Source of the DNA: Lachnospiraceae bacterium
GTDB taxonomy: Bacteria; Bacillota; Clostridia; Lachnospirales; Lachnospiraceae
Assembly: GCA_014804755.1 (NCBI GenBank)
Contig: JAAUZE010000016.1
Span: forward strand, 13,105-66,724
Length of the DNA: 53,620 bases
Direction: 5' to 3'
Part shown: in pieces, positions 27,070 through 35,223 of the stretch
Numbering within the stretch: position 1 is the first letter of the stretch
How the letters are laid out: every line of letters begins with the position of its first letter
Made by a program: the position numbers and the translations under genes
The notes under the pieces: generated by a model
Told to the model about the DNA's origin: nothing
What the model saw: the letters and a program-made list of their open reading frames with translations, nothing else
Databases searched by the model: none

Positions 27070-28006
27070 AAAGAAATTCACGAGAGAAAAGATTCACCGC
27101 TTTATTTTCGGAACAAAGGAAAAACAGGGCGCGGGAAAGCAGATTGTTGTATATGGCTTATTAATCTGTATCGGCTTTGTATATCTTTACCCGATGCTCT
27201 ACATGTTCAGCACCAGTTTTATGAACAGGGACGATCTGCTGGATACCTCGGTGAAGTGGCTGCCCAGCACGCTGTATTTTGCAAACTATATAGATGCGGC
27301 GAAATCCATGGACTTTTGGCAAACGTTTTTCAAGGGAATCATCATCGCCGGACTGCCGACACTCTGCAATGTGATGATCTGCATGTTTATCGGTTACGGT
27401 TTTGCACGGTATGATTTTAAGGGCAAAAAGATCATGATGGGAGTTTTGATCTTTTCCTACATCCTGCCGAGCCAGGTCACGATGATCCCGACCTATGTGC
27501 TCTACAACAACATGGGTATTCTGGGAACCTTGTGGACGTTCCTGCTTCCGGCAATCTTCGGAAACGGATTGAACGCACCGATCTTTATCCTGATTTTTTA
27601 TCAATTCTTCCGGCAGGTGCCGAAGGTGTTGATGGAGGCGGCGTCGATCGACGGTGCGGGGCATTTTAAGTCCTTTTTCAAGATTGCGATCCCGTCCGCG
27701 TTCCCGGCGATCATTACGGTCGTTCTGTTCTCGTTCGTTTGGTACTGGAACGAGTCGTACTTAACGGAGTTGTACGTGCGGGGGCTTACCACGAAGAGCG
27801 ACTGGACGAATCTGGTGATCGAGCTGAAAAATTTCGAGTCCACCTTCCAGACAAAGGCAAGCGTGGGAGCGATGGCAACAAACTTGAACGAATCCGTCAA
27901 GATGGCGGCTACAGCATTATCCATATTGCCGCTTCTGATCACTTACCTTGTGTTACAACGGCACTTTGTTGAGAGTATCGACAGAGCCGGTATAACAGGC
28001 GAATAA
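26999..28006 (+). CDS. Sugar ABC transporter permease, MalG type (set 2)
   Basis: A 335-residue permease with a charged N-terminal extension of about 50 residues, six membrane segments and the EAA loop M-E-A-A-S-I-D-G-A-G-H-F-K-S-F-F-K-I-A-I-P at about 215-235. The start at 26999 lies inside the previous gene but has GGAGGGG 8 bases before it, so the 71-base overlap is judged real and implies coupled translation. Confidence 0.85.
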   Translation: MSRSSKKQEKSANTKPTTALETIKKKFTREKIHRFIFGTKEKQGAGKQIVVYGLLICIGFVYLYPMLYMFSTSFMNRDDLLDTSVKWLPSTLYFANYIDAAKSMDFWQTFFKGIIIAGLPTLCNVMICMFIGYGFARYDFKGKKIMMGVLIFSYILPSQVTMIPTYVLYNNMGILGTLWTFLLPAIFGNGLNAPIFILIFYQFFRQVPKVLMEAASIDGAGHFKSFFKIAIPSAFPAIITVVLFSFVWYWNESYLTELYVRGLTTKSDWTNLVIELKNFESTFQTKASVGAMATNLNESVKMAATALSILPLLITYLVLQRHFVESIDRAGITGE

Positions 28007-28036
28007 AAAGATAAAAAAAGATAAAGGAGGAAAAAA

Positions 28037-29551
28037 ATGAAAAAGAAATTATTAGTGGGAGTAGCGCTCATGACGTCGCTGATGCTGGCACTGACAGGCT
28101 GCGGCGGCGGTAAGAAGGGCGGCGGACCTTCTGGTAATGTGGATGAGAACGGCGTAACGACGGATGAAATTACGCTGACCTTCTGGCATTACGAGGATGA
28201 GACGACGATCAACATGCTGGCGGAAAAGTTTATGGAAAAATATCCGAACATCAAGGTGGAAACGCGTGTGATCGAGGATATGAGCGCGGACTTGTCCGCG
28301 GCGGCGGCAGCCGGAAATTTCCCGGATGTATTTGAGGGAACGGATTCCGATACGGCGCTCGCAAATCAGTACTGGCTGGATATTTCCGAGTATTTTGACA
28401 ATGACCCGGAAAATGACAACCTGATGGCAACGATCAAAGAGTACGGTATCGGCTGCTTTGATACGAGCGCGAGATACGCAATGCCGATGGTATATTGGCC
28501 GAGCGGAATTTTCATTGACAGAAACGTGATCAATACCCTGAATCTTCAGATGCCGAGAACGGACTGGACCTGGGCGGAGATGATCCAGCTCATCAAGGAC
28601 GCGACAGTCGATACCGGAAGCGGTATGAAGTACTTCGGACTTGGTTTCTACAACAGACTGGATTCCCTGTACGGCATTGCGGCATGTTCTCCGGAGGAGA
28701 GAGCATTAAAGGGTGAGTTTGGTTTTGACGGTACGGATTTCGACTTATCCTATTGGGCAGTCGGCGAGCAGGAATTCTCCGACTTAAAGCTCGGCGGATA
28801 TGTGGCTCCGTCCCAGGAGACACAGGAAATGGAAGACTGGACGGGCAACTGGGATGCATGGTTTGGTGAGACCGGACACGTTGCGGTATTCTCCGAGGGC
28901 TTCTGGACCTATCAGAACCTTTGGGGACTGGAAGGCTATCAGGAGAGATTCGGTCTTGACATTGTTCCTTATGTGACCCCGAACGTTGTGGATGAGAAAG
29001 AGCACAACGTCATTTCCACAATGTATATGGGTGGTGTTTCCACCTCCTGCAAGTATCCGTATGAGGCATATCTGCTCTTAAAGTGGATGGGCTGGGGCAT
29101 TGAAGGCTGGAAAGAGAGAATTGCAATCTATTCCGATACCTCCATCACAAACGCATCCGGCACACCGTTAAAGAATGCGCAGATGCCGATGCCGATCACG
29201 TTGGATCAGGAAATCTGGGATGGTTACAAGTCCCTGTTCCCGCAGGATGCAGATCACAAGCCGTTCTGGGATGATTATTTTGCAAGCGTGACAAGACCGG
29301 TTCCTTACGGCTGGTACAATATTGCGGGTTACTGGAACTTCTGCGATCAGTACTTTAACAAGATCGGTATTCATGATCTGGTAGATCAGGGAAAGGCAAA
29401 GGCTGCCGATTATGTGGAGGAAGCGACCGAGCAGGCAAACTATTATCACGCAGAGGCAATGATCTCTTATTTCGGACCGAACGGCTATAATGTGTTATCC
29501 GAGGAAGAGCTTGCGAAGTATCAGGCAGTGGTAGATTCCTTCGCTCAATAA
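28037..29551 (+). CDS. Extracellular sugar-binding lipoprotein (set 2)
   Basis: A 504-residue family 1 solute-binding protein. The signal ends in lipobox L-T-G-C with Cys at residue 22, followed by a Gly-rich tether. T-L-T-F-W-H-Y-E-D-E opens the mature binding fold, and several Trp-rich loops line the probable sugar site. AAAGGAGG precedes the start. It closes the second importer set (permease, permease, binding protein). Order is reversed relative to set 1, where the binding protein comes first. Confidence 0.87.
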   Translation: MKKKLLVGVALMTSLMLALTGCGGGKKGGGPSGNVDENGVTTDEITLTFWHYEDETTINMLAEKFMEKYPNIKVETRVIEDMSADLSAAAAAGNFPDVFEGTDSDTALANQYWLDISEYFDNDPENDNLMATIKEYGIGCFDTSARYAMPMVYWPSGIFIDRNVINTLNLQMPRTDWTWAEMIQLIKDATVDTGSGMKYFGLGFYNRLDSLYGIAACSPEERALKGEFGFDGTDFDLSYWAVGEQEFSDLKLGGYVAPSQETQEMEDWTGNWDAWFGETGHVAVFSEGFWTYQNLWGLEGYQERFGLDIVPYVTPNVVDEKEHNVISTMYMGGVSTSCKYPYEAYLLLKWMGWGIEGWKERIAIYSDTSITNASGTPLKNAQMPMPITLDQEIWDGYKSLFPQDADHKPFWDDYFASVTRPVPYGWYNIAGYWNFCDQYFNKIGIHDLVDQGKAKAADYVEEATEQANYYHAEAMISYFGPNGYNVLSEEELAKYQAVVDSFAQ

Positions 29552-29614
29552 AGGAACCGTTTCCGGTTGCTTGAGAGAAGGTTCTATATAAACATTCAAA
29601 GGGAGGAAAAAAGA

Positions 29615-31195
29615 ATGAAGAAAAAATTGTTGGCGATTCTTCTTTGCACCGCAATGACGGCAGCGATGCTTTCCGGATGCGGCGGAGGAGACGACAAGAA
29701 CAAAGACAACACGCAGGATGAAGGCAATACGCCTGCTGCTGATGCGGGAGATGACGCAGACGCTCCTGCGGACACCAATCCGGAACCGGCAGAGGTAACG
29801 CCGGAAGAACTTCCGGACGCATTTGCGCATATCACATTTGATGAGGGTGCGGGCGAGAACTATGTGGCTGTTACCCAGACAGAGAATGTGGGCGACAATG
29901 ATGGTGCAACCTATGGCATTGAGCCGACGGATGTCACGTTTGCTTATGCGGACGGTCCTGTCGGAAACGCACTGTATGTTGACGGTAAGTTCGGTCTTGA
30001 CTTAAAGTTAGAGCCGACCAATACGGATGCATACACGGTATCCTACTGGATGAACGCGGACAGACTTTCCAACTTCGGCGCAACGCTGCAGATCGGCTAT
30101 GACATCGGTAAGGCTGCGGATGCAGGCAACAATGTCACATGGATGAACGTAACCCAGACCGAGTTCCCGGGCTTTAAGGCATTCCCGATCGTATGGAGCC
30201 GTAACGAGGCGAGCGACGCACAGGACGGTACGGACTGCTGGCCTTGGATGTGGGGCTTTAAGGGAGAGGACGAGGCGATCACCGGTAAGAAGGAGTGGGT
30301 GATGGTAACGATCGTCTGCTCCGGTGAGGTACAGAACGGTCCTGTTGGTTCTACGACTGCAGGCGCACAGTACTATGTAAACGGCGAGCTCGTGTATGAT
30401 TCACAGGAATGCTTCTCCACCAATGGCGCGTCCATGGGTTGGGAAGGCGGATACACATGGGATGCAACGCTTGCTCCGAACATCATGAAGCCGGGATCTT
30501 CTACGTTTGAGTCCTATTTCGGTATCAACTACTGGGATACGATCTTCAAAGGATTTATCGATGATCTCTATGTATTTGATTCCGCACTTTCCGCAGGACA
30601 GGTAGCATCCCTGTATGCATTGGGTAATCCGAACGTAGAGTCCGTAGCGCCGGAATCTCCCGCAGAGGAAGAGCCGGAGGAGCCGGTAGCAAGAGATCAC
30701 AGCGATGTGGAGACGACCGGTACCGTAGTCGGTGCAAAGGATTGCACGACTCCGTTCTGGACAGAGTTCTCCGAGATCTATGCCGTAGCGAGCGGTGAGT
30801 CTACAACGATCAACTTCACGAACTGGTCCAGCGGCTTAAACAACTGGAATAACTTCGTTGTCATTCTTCAGAGCACGGCTGACGGCCATTCCGCTGAGGA
30901 CAATGCAGATTACGCAGAGTACGGCGTTGTTCGTGCAGATAACTATGGCTGGGGCGGAGGCTATGAAGGTGTTGCAACTCCGGAGTGCGACTGGAACTGG
31001 GATACGTTCATTGACGATGTTGACGGTGCGAGCGTTGAGCTGACCGTTACGAACAACGGCGATACGGCGGATGTTGTGGCAGTCGTTACTTCCGCAGCAG
31101 GAGAGGTTCATACGCAGACCTACACCGGCATTGCGGTAACGGGCGATGTGTACTTCTGCTTAACGGTTGACGGTTCTTTCGTTGACGTTCAGTAA
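29615..31195 (+). CDS. Surface lipoprotein with LamG-like and C-terminal beta-sandwich domains
   Basis: A 526-residue lipoprotein. Its lipobox L-S-G-C has Cys at residue 22 and is followed by an acidic Asp/Ala/Pro linker. About residues 70-345 look like a LamG/concanavalin-type sandwich (A-H-I-T-F-D-E-G, then G-N-A-L-Y-V-D-G-K-F, then F-I-D-D-L-Y-V-F-D-S-A-L-S). After a Pro/Glu linker, a second Trp-rich beta domain covers about 375-526. No catalytic motif is seen, so it is most likely a carbohydrate-binding protein that holds arabinan at the surface. It follows the binding-protein gene by 63 bases with GGGAGG before the start and ends at a terminator. Confidence 0.68.
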   Translation: MKKKLLAILLCTAMTAAMLSGCGGGDDKNKDNTQDEGNTPAADAGDDADAPADTNPEPAEVTPEELPDAFAHITFDEGAGENYVAVTQTENVGDNDGATYGIEPTDVTFAYADGPVGNALYVDGKFGLDLKLEPTNTDAYTVSYWMNADRLSNFGATLQIGYDIGKAADAGNNVTWMNVTQTEFPGFKAFPIVWSRNEASDAQDGTDCWPWMWGFKGEDEAITGKKEWVMVTIVCSGEVQNGPVGSTTAGAQYYVNGELVYDSQECFSTNGASMGWEGGYTWDATLAPNIMKPGSSTFESYFGINYWDTIFKGFIDDLYVFDSALSAGQVASLYALGNPNVESVAPESPAEEEPEEPVARDHSDVETTGTVVGAKDCTTPFWTEFSEIYAVASGESTTINFTNWSSGLNNWNNFVVILQSTADGHSAEDNADYAEYGVVRADNYGWGGGYEGVATPECDWNWDTFIDDVDGASVELTVTNNGDTADVVAVVTSAAGEVHTQTYTGIAVTGDVYFCLTVDGSFVDVQ

Positions 31196-31276
31196 TCAAA
31201 TGCGTCCGGAAAGACGCAAAGTGATAGCAATAGGGGTTTTATGATCCCTGTGTAAGTTTCAAATCAAGCTGAGGTA

Positions 31277-31317
31277 ACACTCCGGATGACGGACACGACC
31301 GGAATCCGGAGTGTTTT
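31277..31317 (+). terminator. Terminator ending the importer operon
   Basis: AACACTCCGGAT pairs with ATCCGGAGTGTT across an 15-base loop region and is followed by TTAT. A second hairpin, AAACACTGAT-GAA-ATCAGTGTTT, lies at 31325-31348. Confidence 0.7.
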
Positions 31318-31419
31318 ATCTTAAGAAACACTGATGAAATCAGTGTTTCCTTTAAAATCCAGATGTCTGTGTGCGGCGGATTCCGTGGACGGACATGTGT
31401 ATTTTATGGTAAAGTATTA

Positions 31420-31442
31420 GCATGATTGCGCGGCAATCATGC
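31420..31442. promoter_or_regulatory. Perfect inverted repeat upstream of the GH43 gene (candidate operator)
   Basis: GCATGATTGC, spacer GCG, GCAATCATGC. It lies 27 bases before the GH43 start and is followed by no T run, so it is more likely a repressor site than a terminator. Central CGCG with flanking symmetric arms resembles LacI-family operators. No clear -35/-10 pair was found beside it. Confidence 0.45.
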
Positions 31443-31469
31443 GATCAATCAGGGAGCGGGAGGTTTACA

Positions 31470-32450
31470 ATGAGCGAAAGAGACAGAAACGGTGTGATCA
31501 CGGAGTATAATCAGCCATGGATCGAGCAGCGCGCCGATCCCTATGTGTACCGACATACGGACGGAAGTTATTATTTTACGGCATCCGTTCCGGCGTATGA
31601 CCGTATCATCCTGCGAAAGGCGGACAGCTTGGAGGCGCTTGCCAAAGCGGAGGAGACCGTTGTCTGGACAAAACATGCGTCGGGACCGATGAGCAAGCAT
31701 GTCTGGGCGCCGGAGCTGCATTATCTGTTCGGAAAGTGGTATCTGTATTACGCGGCGGGTGAAGAGGAGGATATTTGGAAGATCCGTCCTTATGTGTTAG
31801 AATGTCAGGGTGACGATCCGATGCGGGATGCATGGAAGGAATGCGGAAAGATGCAGCGCTCCGATGACGACATCTATTCGTTTGAGGCGTTTTCCCTCGA
31901 CGCAACGGTCTTTGAGAACAAGGGCAGTTATTACTATATCTGGGCGGAAAAGGTCAGCGTCGGCATCCAGATCTCGAACCTTTATATCGCGCGGATGGAA
32001 TCGCCGACAAAGCTTGCGACGGCGCAGGTGCTTTTGACGACGCCCGATTATGACTGGGAGCGCGTGGATATTTGGGTGAACGAGGGACCGGCGGTGATCA
32101 AGCGGGACGGACGTATTTTTGTCACCTATTCCGCAAGTGCGACGGGAGAATGCTACTGCATGGGCATGCTGAGCATTGATGAAAATGACGAGATTCTTGA
32201 CCCGCGGGCATGGAAAAAAGAGCGGCAGCCCGTGTTGTGCTCGGATCGGGAAAAGGGCTTTTACGGGCCGGGACATAATTCTTTTACGAAGCTTGCGGAC
32301 GGTACGGATGTGTGCGTTTATCACGCGCGCACCTATGCAGAGATTGTCGGTGATCCGCTTTACGACCCGAACCGCCATGCGATGTTGATGAAGGTTGTTT
32401 GGGATGAAGACGGAAGACCGGTGTTTGATTATCGGAATAAGGTTGTGTAA
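31470..32450 (+). CDS. GH43 glycoside hydrolase, intracellular (probable arabinofuranosidase)
   Basis: A 326-residue five-blade propeller enzyme. The inverting catalytic set is visible: Asp near 23 (E-Q-R-A-D-P-Y-V-Y) as general base, Asp near 144 (F-S-L-D-A-T-V-F) as pKa modulator, and Glu near 205 (W-V-N-E-G-P-A-V) as general acid. There is no signal peptide. The start at 31470 has GGGAGG 7 bases before it, whereas the longer frame from 31422 does not. It opens the second catabolic operon and probably trims imported alpha-1,5-arabino-oligosaccharides; xylosidase activity cannot be excluded. Confidence 0.85.
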   Translation: MSERDRNGVITEYNQPWIEQRADPYVYRHTDGSYYFTASVPAYDRIILRKADSLEALAKAEETVVWTKHASGPMSKHVWAPELHYLFGKWYLYYAAGEEEDIWKIRPYVLECQGDDPMRDAWKECGKMQRSDDDIYSFEAFSLDATVFENKGSYYYIWAEKVSVGIQISNLYIARMESPTKLATAQVLLTTPDYDWERVDIWVNEGPAVIKRDGRIFVTYSASATGECYCMGMLSIDENDEILDPRAWKKERQPVLCSDREKGFYGPGHNSFTKLADGTDVCVYHARTYAEIVGDPLYDPNRHAMLMKVVWDEDGRPVFDYRNKVV

Positions 32451-32476
32451 TGTGAGAAAAGAAGAAGAGGAGAGGT

Positions 32477-34081
32477 ATGGGTATGGGACAGGAAAAAAAC
32501 AGACAGGCAATTGAGGAAGCAAGGACGGCGCTCGGCATCGAGTTTGGCTCCACGCGTATCAAGGCGGTGCTCGTCGGAGAAGATAATGCGCCGATCGCAC
32601 AGGGCGACCATGAGTGGGAGAACCGTTTGGAGAACGGTATTTGGACATACAGTCTTGACGATGTATGGGCAGGATTACAGGACTGCTACGCAAAGCTGGC
32701 GGAGGATGTCAAAAAGCAATATGGCGTAACGCTGACGAAAGTCGGCGCCATTGGGTTTTCCGCAATGATGCACGGCTATATGGCGTTTGACAAGAGCGGC
32801 GAACTGCTCGTGCCGTTCCGCACATGGAGAAATACGATGACGGAGGAAGCGTCGGCGAAGCTGACCGAAGCGTTTGCTTATCATATTCCGCAGCGGTGGA
32901 GCATTGCCCATCTGTATCAGGCAGTCTTAAATAAGGAAGCGCATGTGCCGCAGGTAGATTACATGACGACCCTCGACGGCTATGTGCATTGGAAGCTGAC
33001 CGGTGAGAAAGTGCTCGGCGTCGGAGAAGCGTCCGGCATGTTCCCGATCGATCTTGCAACGAAAAATTATGACGCCGGTATGATGCGTAAATTTGATGAG
33101 ATGGTATCGGGAGAAGGATTTTCGTGGAAGCTTGCCGATATTATGCCGAAGGTGCTCCTTGCGGGTGATAAGGGCGGCGTGCTGACGGAGGAAGGCGCGA
33201 AGCTGTTAGATGTAAGCGGCAATTTGGAAGCGGGCATTCCGCTGTGTCCGCCGGAGGGAGACGCGGGAACGGGTATGACGGCGACAAACAGCATCACGCC
33301 GCGTACCGGAAATATTTCTGCCGGAACGAGCGTCTTTACGATGGTCGTGATGGAGAAGGATTTAAAAAAGGTGCATGAAGAGATCGATCTTGTGACAACT
33401 CCGGCAGGAGATCTCGTCGGTATGGTACACTGCAATAACTGTACCTCCGACTTAAACGCATGGGTGAATCTCTTTAAGGAAACGCTTGCGAGCTTCGGCT
33501 GCAAACCGGATATGAACGAGATTTACGGAACGCTGTACCGCAAGGCGCTTGAGGGCGATGCGGACTGCGGCGGTCTGATGGCGTATAATTATTTTTCCGG
33601 TGAGACGATCACGGGCTTTGAAGAAGGACGTCCGCTGTTCGTGCGCACACCGGATGCGAAATTTAATCTTGCGAATTTCATGCGCCTGCATTTGTATACG
33701 GCACTTGGCGCGATCAAGGTCGGCATGGATATTCTGACAAAAGAAGAAGGCGTGCAGATCGACAGCATGCTCGGTCACGGCGGACTGTATAAAACGCCCG
33801 GCGTCGGACAGCGTATCACGGCGGCAGCGTTAAATACGCCGGTTTCCGTAATGGAGACAGCCGGAGAGGGCGGCGCGTGGGGCATGGCGCTGCTGGCATC
33901 CTACATGTTAAATAAAGCGGATGCGGAAACGCTGGATGATTATTTGAACAATAAGGTATTCGCAGGCGATAAGGGCGTCAGGATGGAGCCGGATGAGAAG
34001 GACGTAGCAGGCTTTGACGCATTCATTGAGAAATATAAGAAAGCGCTGCCCATTGAACGCGCGGCGGTGGAAAATTTCTAG
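32477..34081 (+). CDS. FGGY carbohydrate kinase, probable L-ribulokinase
   Basis: A 534-residue sugar kinase. The N-terminal phosphate loop [10 protein letters not shown] lies at about 14-24. [10 protein letters not shown] near 95 and the [10 protein letters not shown] segment near 167 are FGGY hallmarks, and the C-terminal adenosine-site motif G-E-G-G-A-W-G-M-A near 455 is present. It differs from classical AraB in sequence style and is closer to the unusual Clostridia kinases beside AraD. Lying 17 bases before araD, it most likely phosphorylates L-ribulose. The ATG at 32483, two codons later, fits the GGAGAGG site equally well. Confidence 0.8.
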   Translation: MGMGQEKNRQAIEEARTALGIEFGSTRIKAVLVGEDNAPIAQGDHEWENRLENGIWTYSLDDVWAGLQDCYAKLAEDVKKQYGVTLTKVGAIGFSAMMHGYMAFDKSGELLVPFRTWRNTMTEEASAKLTEAFAYHIPQRWSIAHLYQAVLNKEAHVPQVDYMTTLDGYVHWKLTGEKVLGVGEASGMFPIDLATKNYDAGMMRKFDEMVSGEGFSWKLADIMPKVLLAGDKGGVLTEEGAKLLDVSGNLEAGIPLCPPEGDAGTGMTATNSITPRTGNISAGTSVFTMVVMEKDLKKVHEEIDLVTTPAGDLVGMVHCNNCTSDLNAWVNLFKETLASFGCKPDMNEIYGTLYRKALEGDADCGGLMAYNYFSGETITGFEEGRPLFVRTPDAKFNLANFMRLHLYTALGAIKVGMDILTKEEGVQIDSMLGHGGLYKTPGVGQRITAAALNTPVSVMETAGEGGAWGMALLASYMLNKADAETLDDYLNNKVFAGDKGVRMEPDEKDVAGFDAFIEKYKKALPIERAAVENF

Positions 34082-34098
34082 GAAGGAGCGGAGTCGCT

Positions 34099-34797
34099 AT
34101 GTTAGAGGAATTAAAGAAAAAGGTTTATGAGGCCAATATGGAGCTGCCGAAATACGGGCTTGTGACATTTACATGGGGCAATGTAAGCGAGATCGACCGC
34201 GAGAGCGGGCTGTTTGTGATCAAGCCGAGCGGCGTACCTTATGAGACAATGAAGCCGGAGGATATGGTCGTAATGAATCTGGATGGCGAACGCGTGGAGG
34301 GGAACTATAATCCGTCCTCCGATACGCCGACACATGCGGAGTTATATAGAGCGTTTCCGGAGATCGGCGGCGTCGTACATACCCACTCGTCATGGGCGAC
34401 GAGCTGGGCGCAGGCGGGCAGGAGCATTCCGTGTTACGGAACAACGCATGCCGATTATATTTACGGCGAGGTTCCGTGTCTGCGCGTGCTGACGAAAGAG
34501 GAGATTGACGAGGCATACGAAAAAAATACGGGACTGCTGATCGTTAACGAATTCAAGAGCAGAGGGCTTGATGTAACGGCGGTTCCTGCCGTGTTATGCA
34601 AAAATCACGGTCCGTTTGCATGGGGTAAGGATGCGGTTGAGGCAGTACACAATGCGGTCGTACTTGAGGAGGTTGCCAAGATGGCGGCACGGGCGGAGCA
34701 GATCAACGCGCGGGTACAGCCCGCTCCGCAGGAGCTGCAGGATAAGCATTATTACAGAAAGCATGGCGCAAACGCGTATTATGGCCAAAGAAAATGA
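34099..34797 (+). CDS. araD: L-ribulose-5-phosphate 4-epimerase
   Basis: A 232-residue class II aldolase-family epimerase that converts L-ribulose-5-phosphate to D-xylulose-5-phosphate, the entry point to the pentose phosphate pathway. Zinc ligands are visible as H-T-H at about 94 and 96 and the His near 170 in C-K-N-H-G-P-F. The catalytic Asp near 119 (T-H-A-D-Y) and a C-terminal Tyr near 228 are present, as are the phosphate-site S-G-V-P-Y and S-S-D-T-P-T-H motifs. Length matches the family. AAGGAG precedes the start. Confidence 0.93.
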   Translation: MLEELKKKVYEANMELPKYGLVTFTWGNVSEIDRESGLFVIKPSGVPYETMKPEDMVVMNLDGERVEGNYNPSSDTPTHAELYRAFPEIGGVVHTHSSWATSWAQAGRSIPCYGTTHADYIYGEVPCLRVLTKEEIDEAYEKNTGLLIVNEFKSRGLDVTAVPAVLCKNHGPFAWGKDAVEAVHNAVVLEEVAKMAARAEQINARVQPAPQELQDKHYYRKHGANAYYGQRK

Positions 34798-34821
34798 GAG
34801 CAGGACGGATACGGAGGCAGC

Positions 34822-35082
34822 ATGGCGGATTTATCGAACGTGAGGGTATGTAAGCGTTGTCTGTTACGGGAATTTGACGAAAACGAATACCGTGAAAAAC
34901 TGGAGCGTTATATCGTCGGTTTGGAGGAGGACATCAAAGCGCCGGAGGCGCTTTATGAGAACCGGCTTTCTGCCTGTAAGGAATGCGAAAAGCTTTCAGA
35001 GGGAACCTGCCTTGCCTGCGGCTGTTATGTGGAGCTGCGCGCCGCGGTGAAGGCGAGCCGCTGTCCGCATAAAAGGTGGTAG
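34822..35082 (+). CDS. Small cysteine-rich DUF6171-type protein
   Basis: An 86-residue protein with a CxxC pair near residues 10-13, a C-x-x-C in A-C-K-E-C, then C-x-x-C-x-C in T-C-L-A-C-G-C, V-E-L-R-A-A, and a final C-P. This is the pattern of DUF6171, a probable zinc or metal binding protein of unknown role in Lachnospiraceae. GGAGG stands 4 bases before the ATG. It sits inside the arabinose catabolic run, 24 bases after araD, but no functional link can be read from the sequence. Confidence 0.75.
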   Translation: MADLSNVRVCKRCLLREFDENEYREKLERYIVGLEEDIKAPEALYENRLSACKECEKLSEGTCLACGCYVELRAAVKASRCPHKRW

Positions 35083-35083
35083 A

Positions 35084-35159
35084 TTGAAAAATCAAAGATT
35101 TTTCAAACGGCAAATTTGTGCTGACGCCCAAATTCGCAAAGCGAACTTGTTCGCTTTGC
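35084..35159. repeat. Double hairpin between the DUF6171 gene and GH27 gene
   Basis: TTGAAAAATC-AAA-GATTTTTCAA at 35084-35106 and GCAAAGCGAAC-TT-GTTCGCTTTGC at 35136-35159. An alternative smaller stem TTCGC-AAA-GCGAA at 35133-35145 overlaps the second. The lack of a T run argues against a simple terminator; it may be an RNA-processing or REP-like element. Confidence 0.5.
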
Positions 35160-35223
35160 TGTCGGCAGCATGGAGGATTCGTGTGAGCAGCTGGGAGCAA
35201 CACAGAATGGAGATAAAGCGTAG

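Noticed and set aside
31420-31442. A catabolite-response element reading of the inverted repeat
   Set aside because: The sequence departs from the CcpA consensus TGWAAGCGNTWNCA at key bases, so I kept it only as an unnamed operator.
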